39,615 nucleotides of DNA from Parvibaculum sp040882025 (GTDB taxonomy: Bacteria > Pseudomonadota > Alphaproteobacteria > Parvibaculales > Parvibaculaceae), in NCBI RefSeq assembly GCF_040882025.1, contig NZ_JBBECC010000037.1, positions 1-39,615 on the forward strand, written 5' to 3'. This document shows positions 7,331 through 15,650 of this stretch, one piece after another. The notes below the pieces were generated by a model. It searched no databases and was not told the DNA's origin. It saw only the letters and a program-made list of their open reading frames with translations. The position numbers and the translations under genes were made by a program. Position 1 is the stretch's first letter; each line of letters begins with the position of its first letter.

Positions 7331-9583
7331 ATGGGTGACGACATGGACCTCGGAACCGCGCCGTCGAGCGCGGTGGACGCCTTCCTGAGCGAGACCAATC
7401 TCTATCTCTCGCCCGATCCCGTCATCATGAACAATCACGGGCTCGAACCGCGCACCCCTTATGAAGACGAATGCATCGGCAGGGAAAACGATCCCGTCCG
7501 TCTCGAAATCGTCCGCGAGCGTCTGCTGGCCGGCGTCAACGAGAGCTTCGAGATGCTCGAAAACATGGGCGCCGCCCCCGGTGCGAAATGGGGCGACTGC
7601 GTCTCGGCGATCTACACCGAAAGCGGCGATTTGAGCCTCGCCAGTTCCGGCGGCGTCGTCATCTTCTGCAATCTCGTGCAATACCCGATCAAGTTCATCC
7701 GCAAGTTCTGGTCGAAGGACAAGACGGTCGGCGTCAACGAGGGTGACGTCTTCATCGTCAACGATGCCCGCTACGGACAGGCCCACAACACCGATCAGTC
7801 GATGATGATGCCGGTCTTCCACGACGGAAAGATCGTCGCCTGGGCCGGCGCCACCGTGCATGAAGGCGAAAACGGCGCCATCGAGCCGGGCGGCATGCCT
7901 TCGCTTGCCGAGCAGATATGGGATGAGGGGCTCAAGATGTCGCCCTTCAAGGTCGCCGAGAACTACAAGCTGAAACGCGACCTCGTCACCTTCCTGCAGA
8001 ATTCGGTGCGCGAGCCGAAACTGCAATATGCGGACATGAAAGTGAAGATGTATGTCTGCCGCCGCATCGAGACGCGCATCCATGAGGCGATCGCCGAGTA
8101 TGGCGTCGAGGCCGTCGTCGCCGCGCTTCGCATGAATCTCGAGGACACCGATGCCGAAGTGCGCCGCCGTCTGAAGGAATGGCCGGACGGCACGGTGCGC
8201 CATGCCTGGTGGACCGACGGCACGCTGCGCGAGAACGTGCAGATCAAGATCAATCTGGAACTGACCAAGAAGGGCGACGAGCTGACCTTCGACTATCGCG
8301 GCTCGAGCCCCGAATTCACCAACCGCTCCAACAACAGCCTCGACATCACCGTCAAGGGCATGTTGGCGCAATTGTTCCTGACCTTCATCTGGCCGGACAT
8401 TCCGCGCAATCAGGGTGTGCTCGCCCCGGTCAATTTCATCTTCGACAACCCCTCGGTGCTGAAGCCCGGCTTCGGCACGCCGAGCGCCCAGTCGATGATG
8501 ACGGTCTTCACCGCTTGGAGCGCCGGTCAGGTCGCCACCATGAAATTCCTCTATTCGAACCCGCACAAATACACGCGCGTATTGGCGCCCTGGTTCAACA
8601 TGATCAACACCTTCCTTTTCGGCGGGCTGACGCAGCACGGCGAAATGGTCGGCAATGTCTGCGCCGACATTAACGGCATGGGCGGCGGCGCGCTGGCCGA
8701 CCGCGACGGCGAACACGGCTGTGCACCGATCTTCGCCACCATGTCCGATCTCGGCGAACAGGAATTCATCGAGGAAGAAGTGCCCTTCATCCAGATCGTC
8801 TCAAAGAAAATGATGAAGGACAATCAGGGCTTCGGGAAGCATCGCGGCGGCATGGGCTATCAGATGATCCTGGCCATGCGCGACAGCGACGCCTTCGGAT
8901 TCATGCTGACGGCGATGGGCGCGAAGTTCCCCAACGTGCCGGGCCTCTTCGGCGGTTATGGCTGCCCGACCTATCCGCTGGCCCGCATCACCGGCGTCAA
9001 CGTCTTCGACATTCTGAAAAACGATCCGGGCTCCTTCCGCTATTCGATCGAGGAGCTGATGAACGAACGCCCCTTCCCGGACGCGAAATACTCGACCCAC
9101 CCGATGACGCTCGGCTACACGCTGGCGCAACGCGGCGAGCTCTACATGATCGCGCAAGGCACCGGCGGCGGCTTCGGCGATCCGCTGGAGCGTGCCCCGG
9201 CCGACGTCATGCGCGACATGGACGAGGGCCTCGTTTCCGACGATGTCGCCTGGCGCATCTACCGCATTGTCTACGACAGGGAGACGCTGCTCGTCGACGA
9301 GAAGGCGACCGCGAAGGCGCGCGACGACGCCCGCCGCGAACGCATTGCCAAAAGCAGGCCCTTCGACGCCTTCTGTGAAGGTTGGGTCAAGGACAAGCCC
9401 TCCGGCAAGGTGCCCTATTACGGCTCGTGGAACGACAGGTCGATGGTCCATGCCGGCAGCCCCGACAAGCTCCATCCGGCAGGCCAGGTCGTGCCGCCGG
9501 TCGTCATGGCTCATCCGCTTCAGGTGAAGATCGACAGGCTCGAAGCCGAGCTCGCCGATTGCCGCAAGAGCCGCAAGGCCTGA
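7331..9583 (+). CDS. apcD: Hydantoinase B/oxoprolinase (HyuB) family subunit, acetone carboxylase alpha / ApcD-like
   Basis: This 750-aa HyuB-type catalytic subunit is near the ~770 aa of acetone carboxylase alpha. I chose ATG 7331 because GGAG lies about eight bases upstream; a GTG at 7298 would add 11 residues without a clear ribosome site. Recognisable family stretches are NEGDVFIVNDARYGQAHNTD, HEGENGAIEPGGMPSLAEQ, a central DFRGSSP-like DYRGSSPEFTN, and GKHRGGMGYQ near residue 510. In the family this subunit carries the metal and carboxylation site. The stop overlaps the start of the next gene (TGATG), indicating translational coupling. Together with apcA, apcB and apcC it would form the core enzyme. 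Confidence 0.82.
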   Translation: MGDDMDLGTAPSSAVDAFLSETNLYLSPDPVIMNNHGLEPRTPYEDECIGRENDPVRLEIVRERLLAGVNESFEMLENMGAAPGAKWGDCVSAIYTESGDLSLASSGGVVIFCNLVQYPIKFIRKFWSKDKTVGVNEGDVFIVNDARYGQAHNTDQSMMMPVFHDGKIVAWAGATVHEGENGAIEPGGMPSLAEQIWDEGLKMSPFKVAENYKLKRDLVTFLQNSVREPKLQYADMKVKMYVCRRIETRIHEAIAEYGVEAVVAALRMNLEDTDAEVRRRLKEWPDGTVRHAWWTDGTLRENVQIKINLELTKKGDELTFDYRGSSPEFTNRSNNSLDITVKGMLAQLFLTFIWPDIPRNQGVLAPVNFIFDNPSVLKPGFGTPSAQSMMTVFTAWSAGQVATMKFLYSNPHKYTRVLAPWFNMINTFLFGGLTQHGEMVGNVCADINGMGGGALADRDGEHGCAPIFATMSDLGEQEFIEEEVPFIQIVSKKMMKDNQGFGKHRGGMGYQMILAMRDSDAFGFMLTAMGAKFPNVPGLFGGYGCPTYPLARITGVNVFDILKNDPGSFRYSIEELMNERPFPDAKYSTHPMTLGYTLAQRGELYMIAQGTGGGFGDPLERAPADVMRDMDEGLVSDDVAWRIYRIVYDRETLLVDEKATAKARDDARRERIAKSRPFDAFCEGWVKDKPSGKVPYYGSWNDRSMVHAGSPDKLHPAGQVVPPVVMAHPLQVKIDRLEAELADCRKSRKA

Positions 9584-10338
9584 TGTCCGCCGCCCTGCCG
9601 CGCCTCTGGATCGACGGCGCCGCTTTCGGCGCCCGTGTCCTGCGCGGCGGCGACGATCCCTGGAGCGCGCCGGGTGAACTCGGCCTCTTCCTGCGCGAGC
9701 TCGCATCGCTGCTTTCGCTCGACATCGTCGATATCGACATCGGCGCCGGCATCGCCGCCTGGGCGCGCTCCTATGGCATCGACAGGCTCGACGCCGGCGG
9801 CATCGAGGACCTGCTGGTGGATACCGCCCTGCGCGCCCACCTCAAGCGCGGCATCGAAACCGCCGCCGGCGCCCTTGGCACGAAACCGTTGGCGCTCGCC
9901 CTGCCGGGCCCCGGCGCGCTGGCGCGTCTCTTCATGGAGCCGGACGGTATGGACGAAAACGTGCTGGACGATCTGGGCATGGTGCTGGCCGATCTCCTGC
10001 GGGCGCTGGTCGCACCGTCCATCGGCGTCCTTCGCTTCACCGAAGCCGATTCCCGCGCCCTCGAATTCTTCGAACCCCTCACCAACATCGCCCGCCACTA
10101 CGAGCTGACCTCCGTTCTCGTCATGCCGGGTGAGGCGAGCGGGGCCGCGGGCTTCGACCGGATCTACCGCGCCGAGCCGTCCTCGGCGGCCGAGGGAAGA
10201 ATTCTCGGCCCCGCCTTTTGGGAGGGGGGCGATGTCGTGGTCACCGGCGATACTCCGCTCTTCACGGAAGTGCCGGCTGCTCTCGTGCCCGAAACCGTCC
10301 TCGCGAAACTCCGGGTACTGAGCGAAAATGCTTCCTGA
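9583..10338 (+). CDS. Fifth gene of the ketone carboxylase operon, possible ApcE-like component
   Basis: This is a 251-aa soluble acidic protein without signal peptide or membrane segment. Its ATG shares bases with the apcD stop (TGATG), so it is translationally coupled and almost certainly functions with the carboxylase. An upstream start at 9382 would lie inside apcD and is not credible. Acetophenone carboxylase needs a separate epsilon protein added to its four-subunit core, and the position fits that role, but I do not recognise a domain with certainty. A stretch with ALALPGPGALARLF and later ASVLVMP-like segments hints at an alpha/beta barrel. There are no cysteine clusters or obvious nucleotide motifs. 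The ApcE assignment rests on gene order. Confidence 0.6.
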   Translation: MSAALPRLWIDGAAFGARVLRGGDDPWSAPGELGLFLRELASLLSLDIVDIDIGAGIAAWARSYGIDRLDAGGIEDLLVDTALRAHLKRGIETAAGALGTKPLALALPGPGALARLFMEPDGMDENVLDDLGMVLADLLRALVAPSIGVLRFTEADSRALEFFEPLTNIARHYELTSVLVMPGEASGAAGFDRIYRAEPSSAAEGRILGPAFWEGGDVVVTGDTPLFTEVPAALVPETVLAKLRVLSENAS

Positions 10339-10483
10339 AGTCTCTCTACGGGCGCGGTCCCACCGATCGACGCGCTGGCGTTACTCTATCGTGTAGTTCC
10401 GCCGGCCGGCCGGTTGCGAAACACTGCGCCGCTCGAATGGGCATACCTCCGCGGGAGCGATCCCTCCTCCTCCCGTATCCTTG

Positions 10484-10517
10484 GCTGCTCCATGGCGACA
10501 TGGAGCAGCTTTTTTTT
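10484..10517 (+). terminator. Intrinsic terminator of the carboxylase operon
   Basis: GCTGCTCCATG (10484-10494) pairs perfectly with CATGGAGCAGC (10499-10509) around a GCGA loop, followed at once by eight T (10510-10517). It lies about 145 bases after the fifth operon gene and reads in the operon direction. Confidence 0.93.
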
Positions 10518-10562
10518 ACGGAACGAACCCCGGGGACAAGTTTTTTTCAGACACATGCTTTT

Positions 10563-10596
10563 CGGGGATAAGGCATGTTTATCCCCGCCCGTTTTT
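10563..10596 (+). terminator. Possible secondary terminator
   Basis: CGGGGATAA (10563-10571) pairs with TTATCCCCG (10579-10587) around a seven-base loop. A T5 run starts four bases after the stem (10592-10596). It would act as a backup for the strong terminator just upstream. The spacing to the T-run makes it weaker. Confidence 0.5.
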
Positions 10597-10614
10597 CTCT
10601 CCAAAATTCGTTTG

Positions 10615-10643
10615 TGACAGTTTTTTTGACAGTTTCGTGACAG
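10615..10643. repeat. Three TGACAG repeats at helical spacing
   Basis: TGACAG occurs at 10615-10620, 10627-10632 and 10638-10643, that is at 12- and 11-base steps, with T-rich spacers. A protein could contact them on one face of DNA, but the site lies between convergent gene ends, so the role is unclear. Chance in a low-complexity stretch is possible. Confidence 0.4.
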
Positions 10644-10683
10644 AGGGGGGGTTTTTGCTGCCCCGCGCTGTGACTTATCTCCG

Positions 10684-12678
10684 TCAGTCGGCGGCCGTGG
10701 AATACTCGCGCTGCGTCCGGGCGAAGTCGGTGAAGTAGTCGATGGCGCCGGGATTCGACATGGCGTCGCGGCTCGCCGCTTTCTCCACCGGCGCACCGAG
10801 CAGAATCTTCCGTACTGGGACTTCCATCTTCTTCCCGGTCAACGTGTAGGGAACGGCATCGATTTGATAGATACGATCTGGCACATGACGCGGCGAATAC
10901 CTCTCCTTCAACGCCTTGTTGATCTTCTGGCGGAGCGCGTCGTCGAGCTTTTGTCCTTTCGACAGAACGACGAAAAGCGGCATGAAAAAGGTTCCGCCCG
11001 GCAGGTCGAGGTTGACGATGATGCTGTCCTCAATGCCCTCGAGCCCTTCGATGGTGCGATAGATCTCGGCCGTGCCGATGCGCACGCCATAGCGATTGAG
11101 CGTCGAGTCCGAACGCCCGAGAATGAAGCAGCCGCCGCGCTTGTTGACCTTGAAATAGTCGCCGTGCCGCCAGTGTCCGGGATAGGTATCGAAATAGGAA
11201 TCGCGATAACGATGTCCGCCTTCGTCGTTCCAGAAAAACAGCGGCATCGACGGCATCGGTTTGCTGACGACGAGCTCGCCGACCTCGTCGATAATTTCGT
11301 TGCCGTCATCGTCGAACGCATGCACATCGACGCCGAGACAGCGCGCCTGGATTTCGCCCGCGTAGCCCGGCAGCGTTGGCACGCCGCCGACAAAAGCCGA
11401 GGCCACATCGGTGCCGCCGCTCTGCGACGTCACCCACATGTCGGAGCGGAGATTGGTGTAGCACCATTCCATGTGCTCCGGCATCACCGGCGAGCCGCCG
11501 AGAAGGATGCTGTCCATCTTGCGAAGGTCGTAAAGTTTGTTGGGGTGTATGCCTTCCTTCATCTGCCCGTTGAGATAGGTGGGGCTCGCACCGAACAGTG
11601 TCATGCCCGTCTCGGCCGCGAGCTCCCACAACCGGTCGGGCTTCGGCGTCACCGGATTTCCGTCGTAGAGAACGACGGACGAACCGGCGACGAGACCCGA
11701 CAAAAGGATGTTCCACATCACCCAGCCTGTCGTGGTGAAGTAGAACATGCAGGAGGTTGGCTTGAGGTTCAGATGGAAATGCGTGAACTTCAGCGCTTCG
11801 AGCAGAATGCCGCCATGTCCGTGCACGAAGGGTTTAGGCAATCCGGTTGTGCCCGACGAATAGACGATCCAGAGCGGATGGTCGAATGCGGTATCCTCGA
11901 AGGTGAAGGCGTTCACCTCCGGCCGCGCCATCAGCGTCGCCCAGGAAATCGCGCCCGGCACGACCGGTGCCATGTTGAACGCGGCATCTGCGCCCGGCAC
12001 GTGAACCACATGCGCGAGCGAGGGCAGGGCGTCGACCATCGCCCTGACCTCCGCACGGCGGTCGAACGACTTGCCGCCATAGCGATAGCTGTCGGTCGCG
12101 AACAATACCTTCGGCGTGATCTGGCTGAACCGGTCGATGACGCTCGCCGCGCCGAAATCGGGCGAACAGCTCGACCAGACGGCGCCGATGCTGGCACTGG
12201 CGAAGAAGGCAATGGCGGCTTCCGTCACGTTCGGCAGATAGGAGGCGACGCGGTCGCCCGGTCCGACGCCGAGCTCCCGCAGCGCCGTTGCAAGTTTGAA
12301 CACACGCGATTTCAGCTCGCTCCAGCTTGTCGTCCGCGCCGCGCCTTCTTCACTTGCCGCATAAATCGCCGTCTTCTCGCCGTCGCCCTTCGAGAGCAGC
12401 GTCTCGATATAGTTGACCCGCGCGCCGGGAAACCACGTCGCGCCCGGCATCGCCGCGTCGCGCAACACGCAATCGTAGGGCGCCGAGGACGTCACGTCGA
12501 AATAGTGCCACACCGCTTCCCAGAACGCCGCGATATCGTCCACCGACCAGCGCCGCAATTGCTCGTAGGTCCGGAAGCTGTGGCCGCGCGTGTTGAGCCA
12601 ACTGATAAACGCGGTGACGTTGGCATTCGCCGCCATCTCCGCCGACGGCGACCAGAGCAGGTCTCCCATATTGGCCAC
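10684..12678 (-). CDS. Acetoacetyl-CoA synthetase / benzoylacetate-CoA ligase family enzyme
   Basis: This 664-aa adenylate-forming ligase has the length usual for acetoacetate-CoA ligase (about 650 aa). The P-loop YSSGTTGLPKP, the SQSGGTDVAS motif, the HGDYF hinge region with GRSDSTLNRYGVRIG, and the catalytic lysine in TGKKMEVP are all present. The start is GTG 12678 with AAGGA upstream on the minus strand; ATG 12669 is an alternative. It converges on the carboxylase operon. Acetone carboxylase yields acetoacetate and acetophenone carboxylase yields benzoylacetate, and both are activated by members of this family, so the neighbour fits as the next step. I leave the gene symbol empty because acsA and bal cannot be separated by eye. 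No thiolase for the following step is seen in the window. Confidence 0.88.
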   Translation of the reverse strand: MANMGDLLWSPSAEMAANANVTAFISWLNTRGHSFRTYEQLRRWSVDDIAAFWEAVWHYFDVTSSAPYDCVLRDAAMPGATWFPGARVNYIETLLSKGDGEKTAIYAASEEGAARTTSWSELKSRVFKLATALRELGVGPGDRVASYLPNVTEAAIAFFASASIGAVWSSCSPDFGAASVIDRFSQITPKVLFATDSYRYGGKSFDRRAEVRAMVDALPSLAHVVHVPGADAAFNMAPVVPGAISWATLMARPEVNAFTFEDTAFDHPLWIVYSSGTTGLPKPFVHGHGGILLEALKFTHFHLNLKPTSCMFYFTTTGWVMWNILLSGLVAGSSVVLYDGNPVTPKPDRLWELAAETGMTLFGASPTYLNGQMKEGIHPNKLYDLRKMDSILLGGSPVMPEHMEWCYTNLRSDMWVTSQSGGTDVASAFVGGVPTLPGYAGEIQARCLGVDVHAFDDDGNEIIDEVGELVVSKPMPSMPLFFWNDEGGHRYRDSYFDTYPGHWRHGDYFKVNKRGGCFILGRSDSTLNRYGVRIGTAEIYRTIEGLEGIEDSIIVNLDLPGGTFFMPLFVVLSKGQKLDDALRQKINKALKERYSPRHVPDRIYQIDAVPYTLTGKKMEVPVRKILLGAPVEKAASRDAMSNPGAIDYFTDFARTQREYSTAAD

Positions 12679-13079
12679 GGCTTTTCCTTCCGCTTTTTCG
12701 AGGTTGATCGCGGAATGCTAAACGCGCCGCCGCCGCCGCTCCCCACCCGTTCGGGCGGCGTTCCGCGGCCCCGATTGCGCCCCGCGCGCACCCCCTTCGT
12801 GTAATTCCGGCGACGCCGCCGATCGGGGAATGTCGAGCCGGGGTGAAAATGTTCCGACGCCAGCACAGCCGATGCAGCGCCGGAATAGTCGACTGGGCGC
12901 CTCACTTTCTAGTGCTTCCGGGCATCGCCACTCTTTAGGGCGGGGCGCGGCACAGGCCGGTCGCCCACGATCCGCAAGCCGCAAATACGGCGGGTCCGCT
13001 GGACGAGGCGGGCTCGGTTCAGAGACTAAATGATTTACAAAAGAAACAATTTATGGAATGAACGAAGTGCCGGAGGGGC
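12679..13079. other. Divergent intergenic region, no gene seen
   Basis: This 401-base stretch separates the start of the minus-strand CoA ligase gene from the plus-strand RND transporter gene and must hold both promoters. GC-rich sequence gives way to an AT-rich patch at about 13024-13064 just before the RND gene. I see no well-spaced -35/-10 pair, no tRNA and no convincing reading frame. Confidence 0.5.
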
Positions 13080-15608
13080 ATGGGGGTCGGTAAAAGGGGG
13101 GAGTGCCGGGTGGAGCGTCTGAGTGTTCGATTGGCCCGAGCCGCCATGGCGTACAGGTGGCTGTCGCTGTTCGTGATCGTTGCGATCACGGCCTTTTTTG
13201 CGATGGGTCTGAAGAATGTCGAACTGAAAACAATCTTCAGCGATCTTCTGCCCAAGAACCATCCGTTCGTGCAGACCTACAAGGATCATCCGAACTTCGG
13301 GAATCCGCTCACCGTCACCATCATGATCAAGCGCAAGGACGGGGACATCTACAACCCCGAAACGCTTGCCAAGGTCTGGGATCTGACACGCGATGTCGAT
13401 CTGGCGCCCGGGGTCGATCACGACCAGATACTTTCGGTCGCCACCGAAAAAGCGCGTTACGCCGAAGCGACACCGGACGGCATCGACTCCCGCCCGCTGA
13501 TGGAAGATCACCCGCCGCGAACGGCGGAGGAGATTGCCGAGTTTCGTTCGCGCGTCCTGAAGGCGCCGAATGTGCGAACCTTCATGATCTCGGAGGACGA
13601 GACGGCGACGCTGGTCAACGCGACCTTCATCGAGCGTCTGCTCGACTACGGCGAGACGTTCGAATACCTGGACAAGCTGGTCAAGGACGCACAAGACGAC
13701 AAACACGAAGTCCACATGGCCGGCCAACCGGTCCTGACCGGGTGGGTTTACTTCTACGAACAGCAGATGTTGGGTATCTTCGCGATCACCGCCCTCGCGT
13801 TGCTGCTCGCGCTGGTCTTCTACATGCGCAATGTTGTCGGCGTTGTGGCGCCGCTGGTAACCAGCATTGTAGCGGCTATCTGGGGTTTCGGCTTTGTCGG
13901 CTGGATCGGTCAGCCGATCGAACCGCTGATTATGGTAGTGCCGCTCCTGCTGGTCGCCCGCTCGTTCAGCCACTGCGTGCAGTTCACCGAGCGCTACTAC
14001 GAAATTCTGGATCACGTGAAGGATCGCCGCCGGGCCGCGGAGGTGTCGCTCAGCGTGATGATGGCACCGGGTGTACTCGGCATCACAACGGATGCGCTTG
14101 GTCTCTTCATCATCGGTGTCGCACCCATTCCGGCGATGGAACGATTTGCGCTTTTTTGCGGTTTCTGGGCGTTGATCCTCATCCCGACCAATGTCTTCCT
14201 GACGCCGCTTCTGATCATGTTGCTGCCCAAGCCGCGCAATGTCGGCCGGATGGTCGGCGCCGGAAATCCGAAGAGCGGCTATAGCGGCATTCGGATGCTG
14301 CTGAGTGCTATCGGGCGTCTGTCCATTGGCAAGATGTCGGTGCTGACCGCCATCGGCGTTATGGTGCTGGCGGTCGTCAGCTTCAACAAGGTGCTCGACA
14401 TCAAGATCGGAAATCCGGTCGAAGGCAGTAATCTTCTGTGGGAAGACTCCGAGTTCAACGTCGCAGTTGCCAATATCAACAGTCATTTTCCGGGTCTGAA
14501 CACCCTCGAAATCGTGTTCGAGTCGAAGTCGCCGGACAGCCTCGACCGCGTCGTGCGCAAGGCGGAGACGGTGCTGACGATGCAGCGCCTGCAGCATTTG
14601 CTCGAGAGTCAGCCCAATCCACCCGAAGCATCGCTTTCGTTCGCCGACTACCTGCCGGAGGCCAACCGCCTGTTCAGCGGCGGCAATCCGAAATGGGCGC
14701 CGCTCGACCATGACGACGCGGCAGTCAGTGCGGCCGCCGGCGCATTGATGGTAGGCACCGGACCGAAGGCATTCCTGCATGTCAGCGATTTCGAGCAACG
14801 CAACGGCACGGTGTCGCTCTGGTACAAGGACAACAAGCAGGAAACGGTCGACGAGGCCCTGCGCCAGGCGCGTGCGGCACTGGAGATCATTGGAACCGAC
14901 TACGACGATTTCCGCATTCGCCTCGGCAGCGGCACCATCGCCTTGCAGCAGTCGATCAACGACACTGTCGATACATATCAGTGGATCATTCTTGGTCTTC
15001 TGAATGTCGTCATTCTGATCACTTGCAGTCTGGCCTATCGCTCGGTGGTGGCCGGCATCATGTTGCTGATCCCGGTCAACCTGTCGAACCTGCTTCTCGC
15101 TGCGGTGATGACCCAAATGGGCATCGGCCTTGACGTCAACACATTGCCCATCGCGGCAATCGGCGTCGGTGTCGGCATCGATTACGGCATCTACCTGCTG
15201 AGCCGCATCTACGAAGAATACCAGATGCGCAAGGACATGGCCGCCGCGATCCTCACGGCCGTGACAACGACGGGCAAAGCCATCTTCTTCACCGCGACGA
15301 TTGTGCTCATCGGCATCATGCCCTGGTACTTCCTGTCGGCGCTGAAGTTCCTGGCCGACATGGGTCTGCTGCTGGTGATGGTCATGCTGATCAACATGGT
15401 CATCGCGCTGATCGTCGTGCCGCTGCTCGTCTGGTTGATCCGTCCACGATTCATTGATTCCAAGAAATTGCTTGTCAGCGAAGGCATCGATCTCTCGGCC
15501 TTGTCGGCCGAAATCGATGAAGGAGCTGCGGCGCCTCGCGCAAAAGCTGCCGAGACGGCCAGACACACGGAGATTGATTTGAACGAGATGGCCCCGATCC
15601 GGCCCTGA
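13080..15608 (+). CDS. RND superfamily (MMPL-type) inner-membrane transporter
   Basis: This protein of up to 842 aa has the RND layout: one N-terminal helix (AYRWLSLFVIVAITAFF), a large periplasmic loop, five to six helices, a second loop, and a second helix bundle ending near residue 800. The GVGVGIDYGIYLLSRIYEE segment is the TM-centre motif of RND permeases that carries proton-relay acids. The equivalent in the first half is altered (VARSFSHCVQFTERYYE). ATG 13080 has a very close GGAGG; GTG 13110, with GGGGGAG at good spacing, is an equally likely start giving 832 aa. It opens a co-directional cluster with DUF1329, YCF48-like and DUF1302 genes. No membrane-fusion protein is present, so it likely handles lipids or hydrophobic compounds, not a classic tripartite drug pump substrate. 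Confidence 0.88.
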   Translation: MGVGKRGECRVERLSVRLARAAMAYRWLSLFVIVAITAFFAMGLKNVELKTIFSDLLPKNHPFVQTYKDHPNFGNPLTVTIMIKRKDGDIYNPETLAKVWDLTRDVDLAPGVDHDQILSVATEKARYAEATPDGIDSRPLMEDHPPRTAEEIAEFRSRVLKAPNVRTFMISEDETATLVNATFIERLLDYGETFEYLDKLVKDAQDDKHEVHMAGQPVLTGWVYFYEQQMLGIFAITALALLLALVFYMRNVVGVVAPLVTSIVAAIWGFGFVGWIGQPIEPLIMVVPLLLVARSFSHCVQFTERYYEILDHVKDRRRAAEVSLSVMMAPGVLGITTDALGLFIIGVAPIPAMERFALFCGFWALILIPTNVFLTPLLIMLLPKPRNVGRMVGAGNPKSGYSGIRMLLSAIGRLSIGKMSVLTAIGVMVLAVVSFNKVLDIKIGNPVEGSNLLWEDSEFNVAVANINSHFPGLNTLEIVFESKSPDSLDRVVRKAETVLTMQRLQHLLESQPNPPEASLSFADYLPEANRLFSGGNPKWAPLDHDDAAVSAAAGALMVGTGPKAFLHVSDFEQRNGTVSLWYKDNKQETVDEALRQARAALEIIGTDYDDFRIRLGSGTIALQQSINDTVDTYQWIILGLLNVVILITCSLAYRSVVAGIMLLIPVNLSNLLLAAVMTQMGIGLDVNTLPIAAIGVGVGIDYGIYLLSRIYEEYQMRKDMAAAILTAVTTTGKAIFFTATIVLIGIMPWYFLSALKFLADMGLLLVMVMLINMVIALIVVPLLVWLIRPRFIDSKKLLVSEGIDLSALSAEIDEGAAAPRAKAAETARHTEIDLNEMAPIRP

Positions 15609-15650
15609 TCTGGGTTGGAGGGTTCCTGTCCTACTGGGAGGAGGAAGGAA

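Larger units (their letters stand above)
10339..10683. other. Convergent intergenic region with terminators and short repeats, no gene
   Basis: This 345-base stretch lies between the end of the carboxylase operon and the end of the convergent CoA ligase gene. It holds a strong intrinsic terminator (10484-10517), a second hairpin with a T-run (10563-10596) and three TGACAG units (10615-10643). It has many homopolymer runs of T and G and lower GC than its surroundings. I see no credible coding sequence. Confidence 0.7.

Noticed and set aside
10864..12804. 646-aa plus-strand frame opposite the CoA ligase
   Set aside because: The minus strand holds all adenylate-forming motifs; the plus frame has no recognisable domain.
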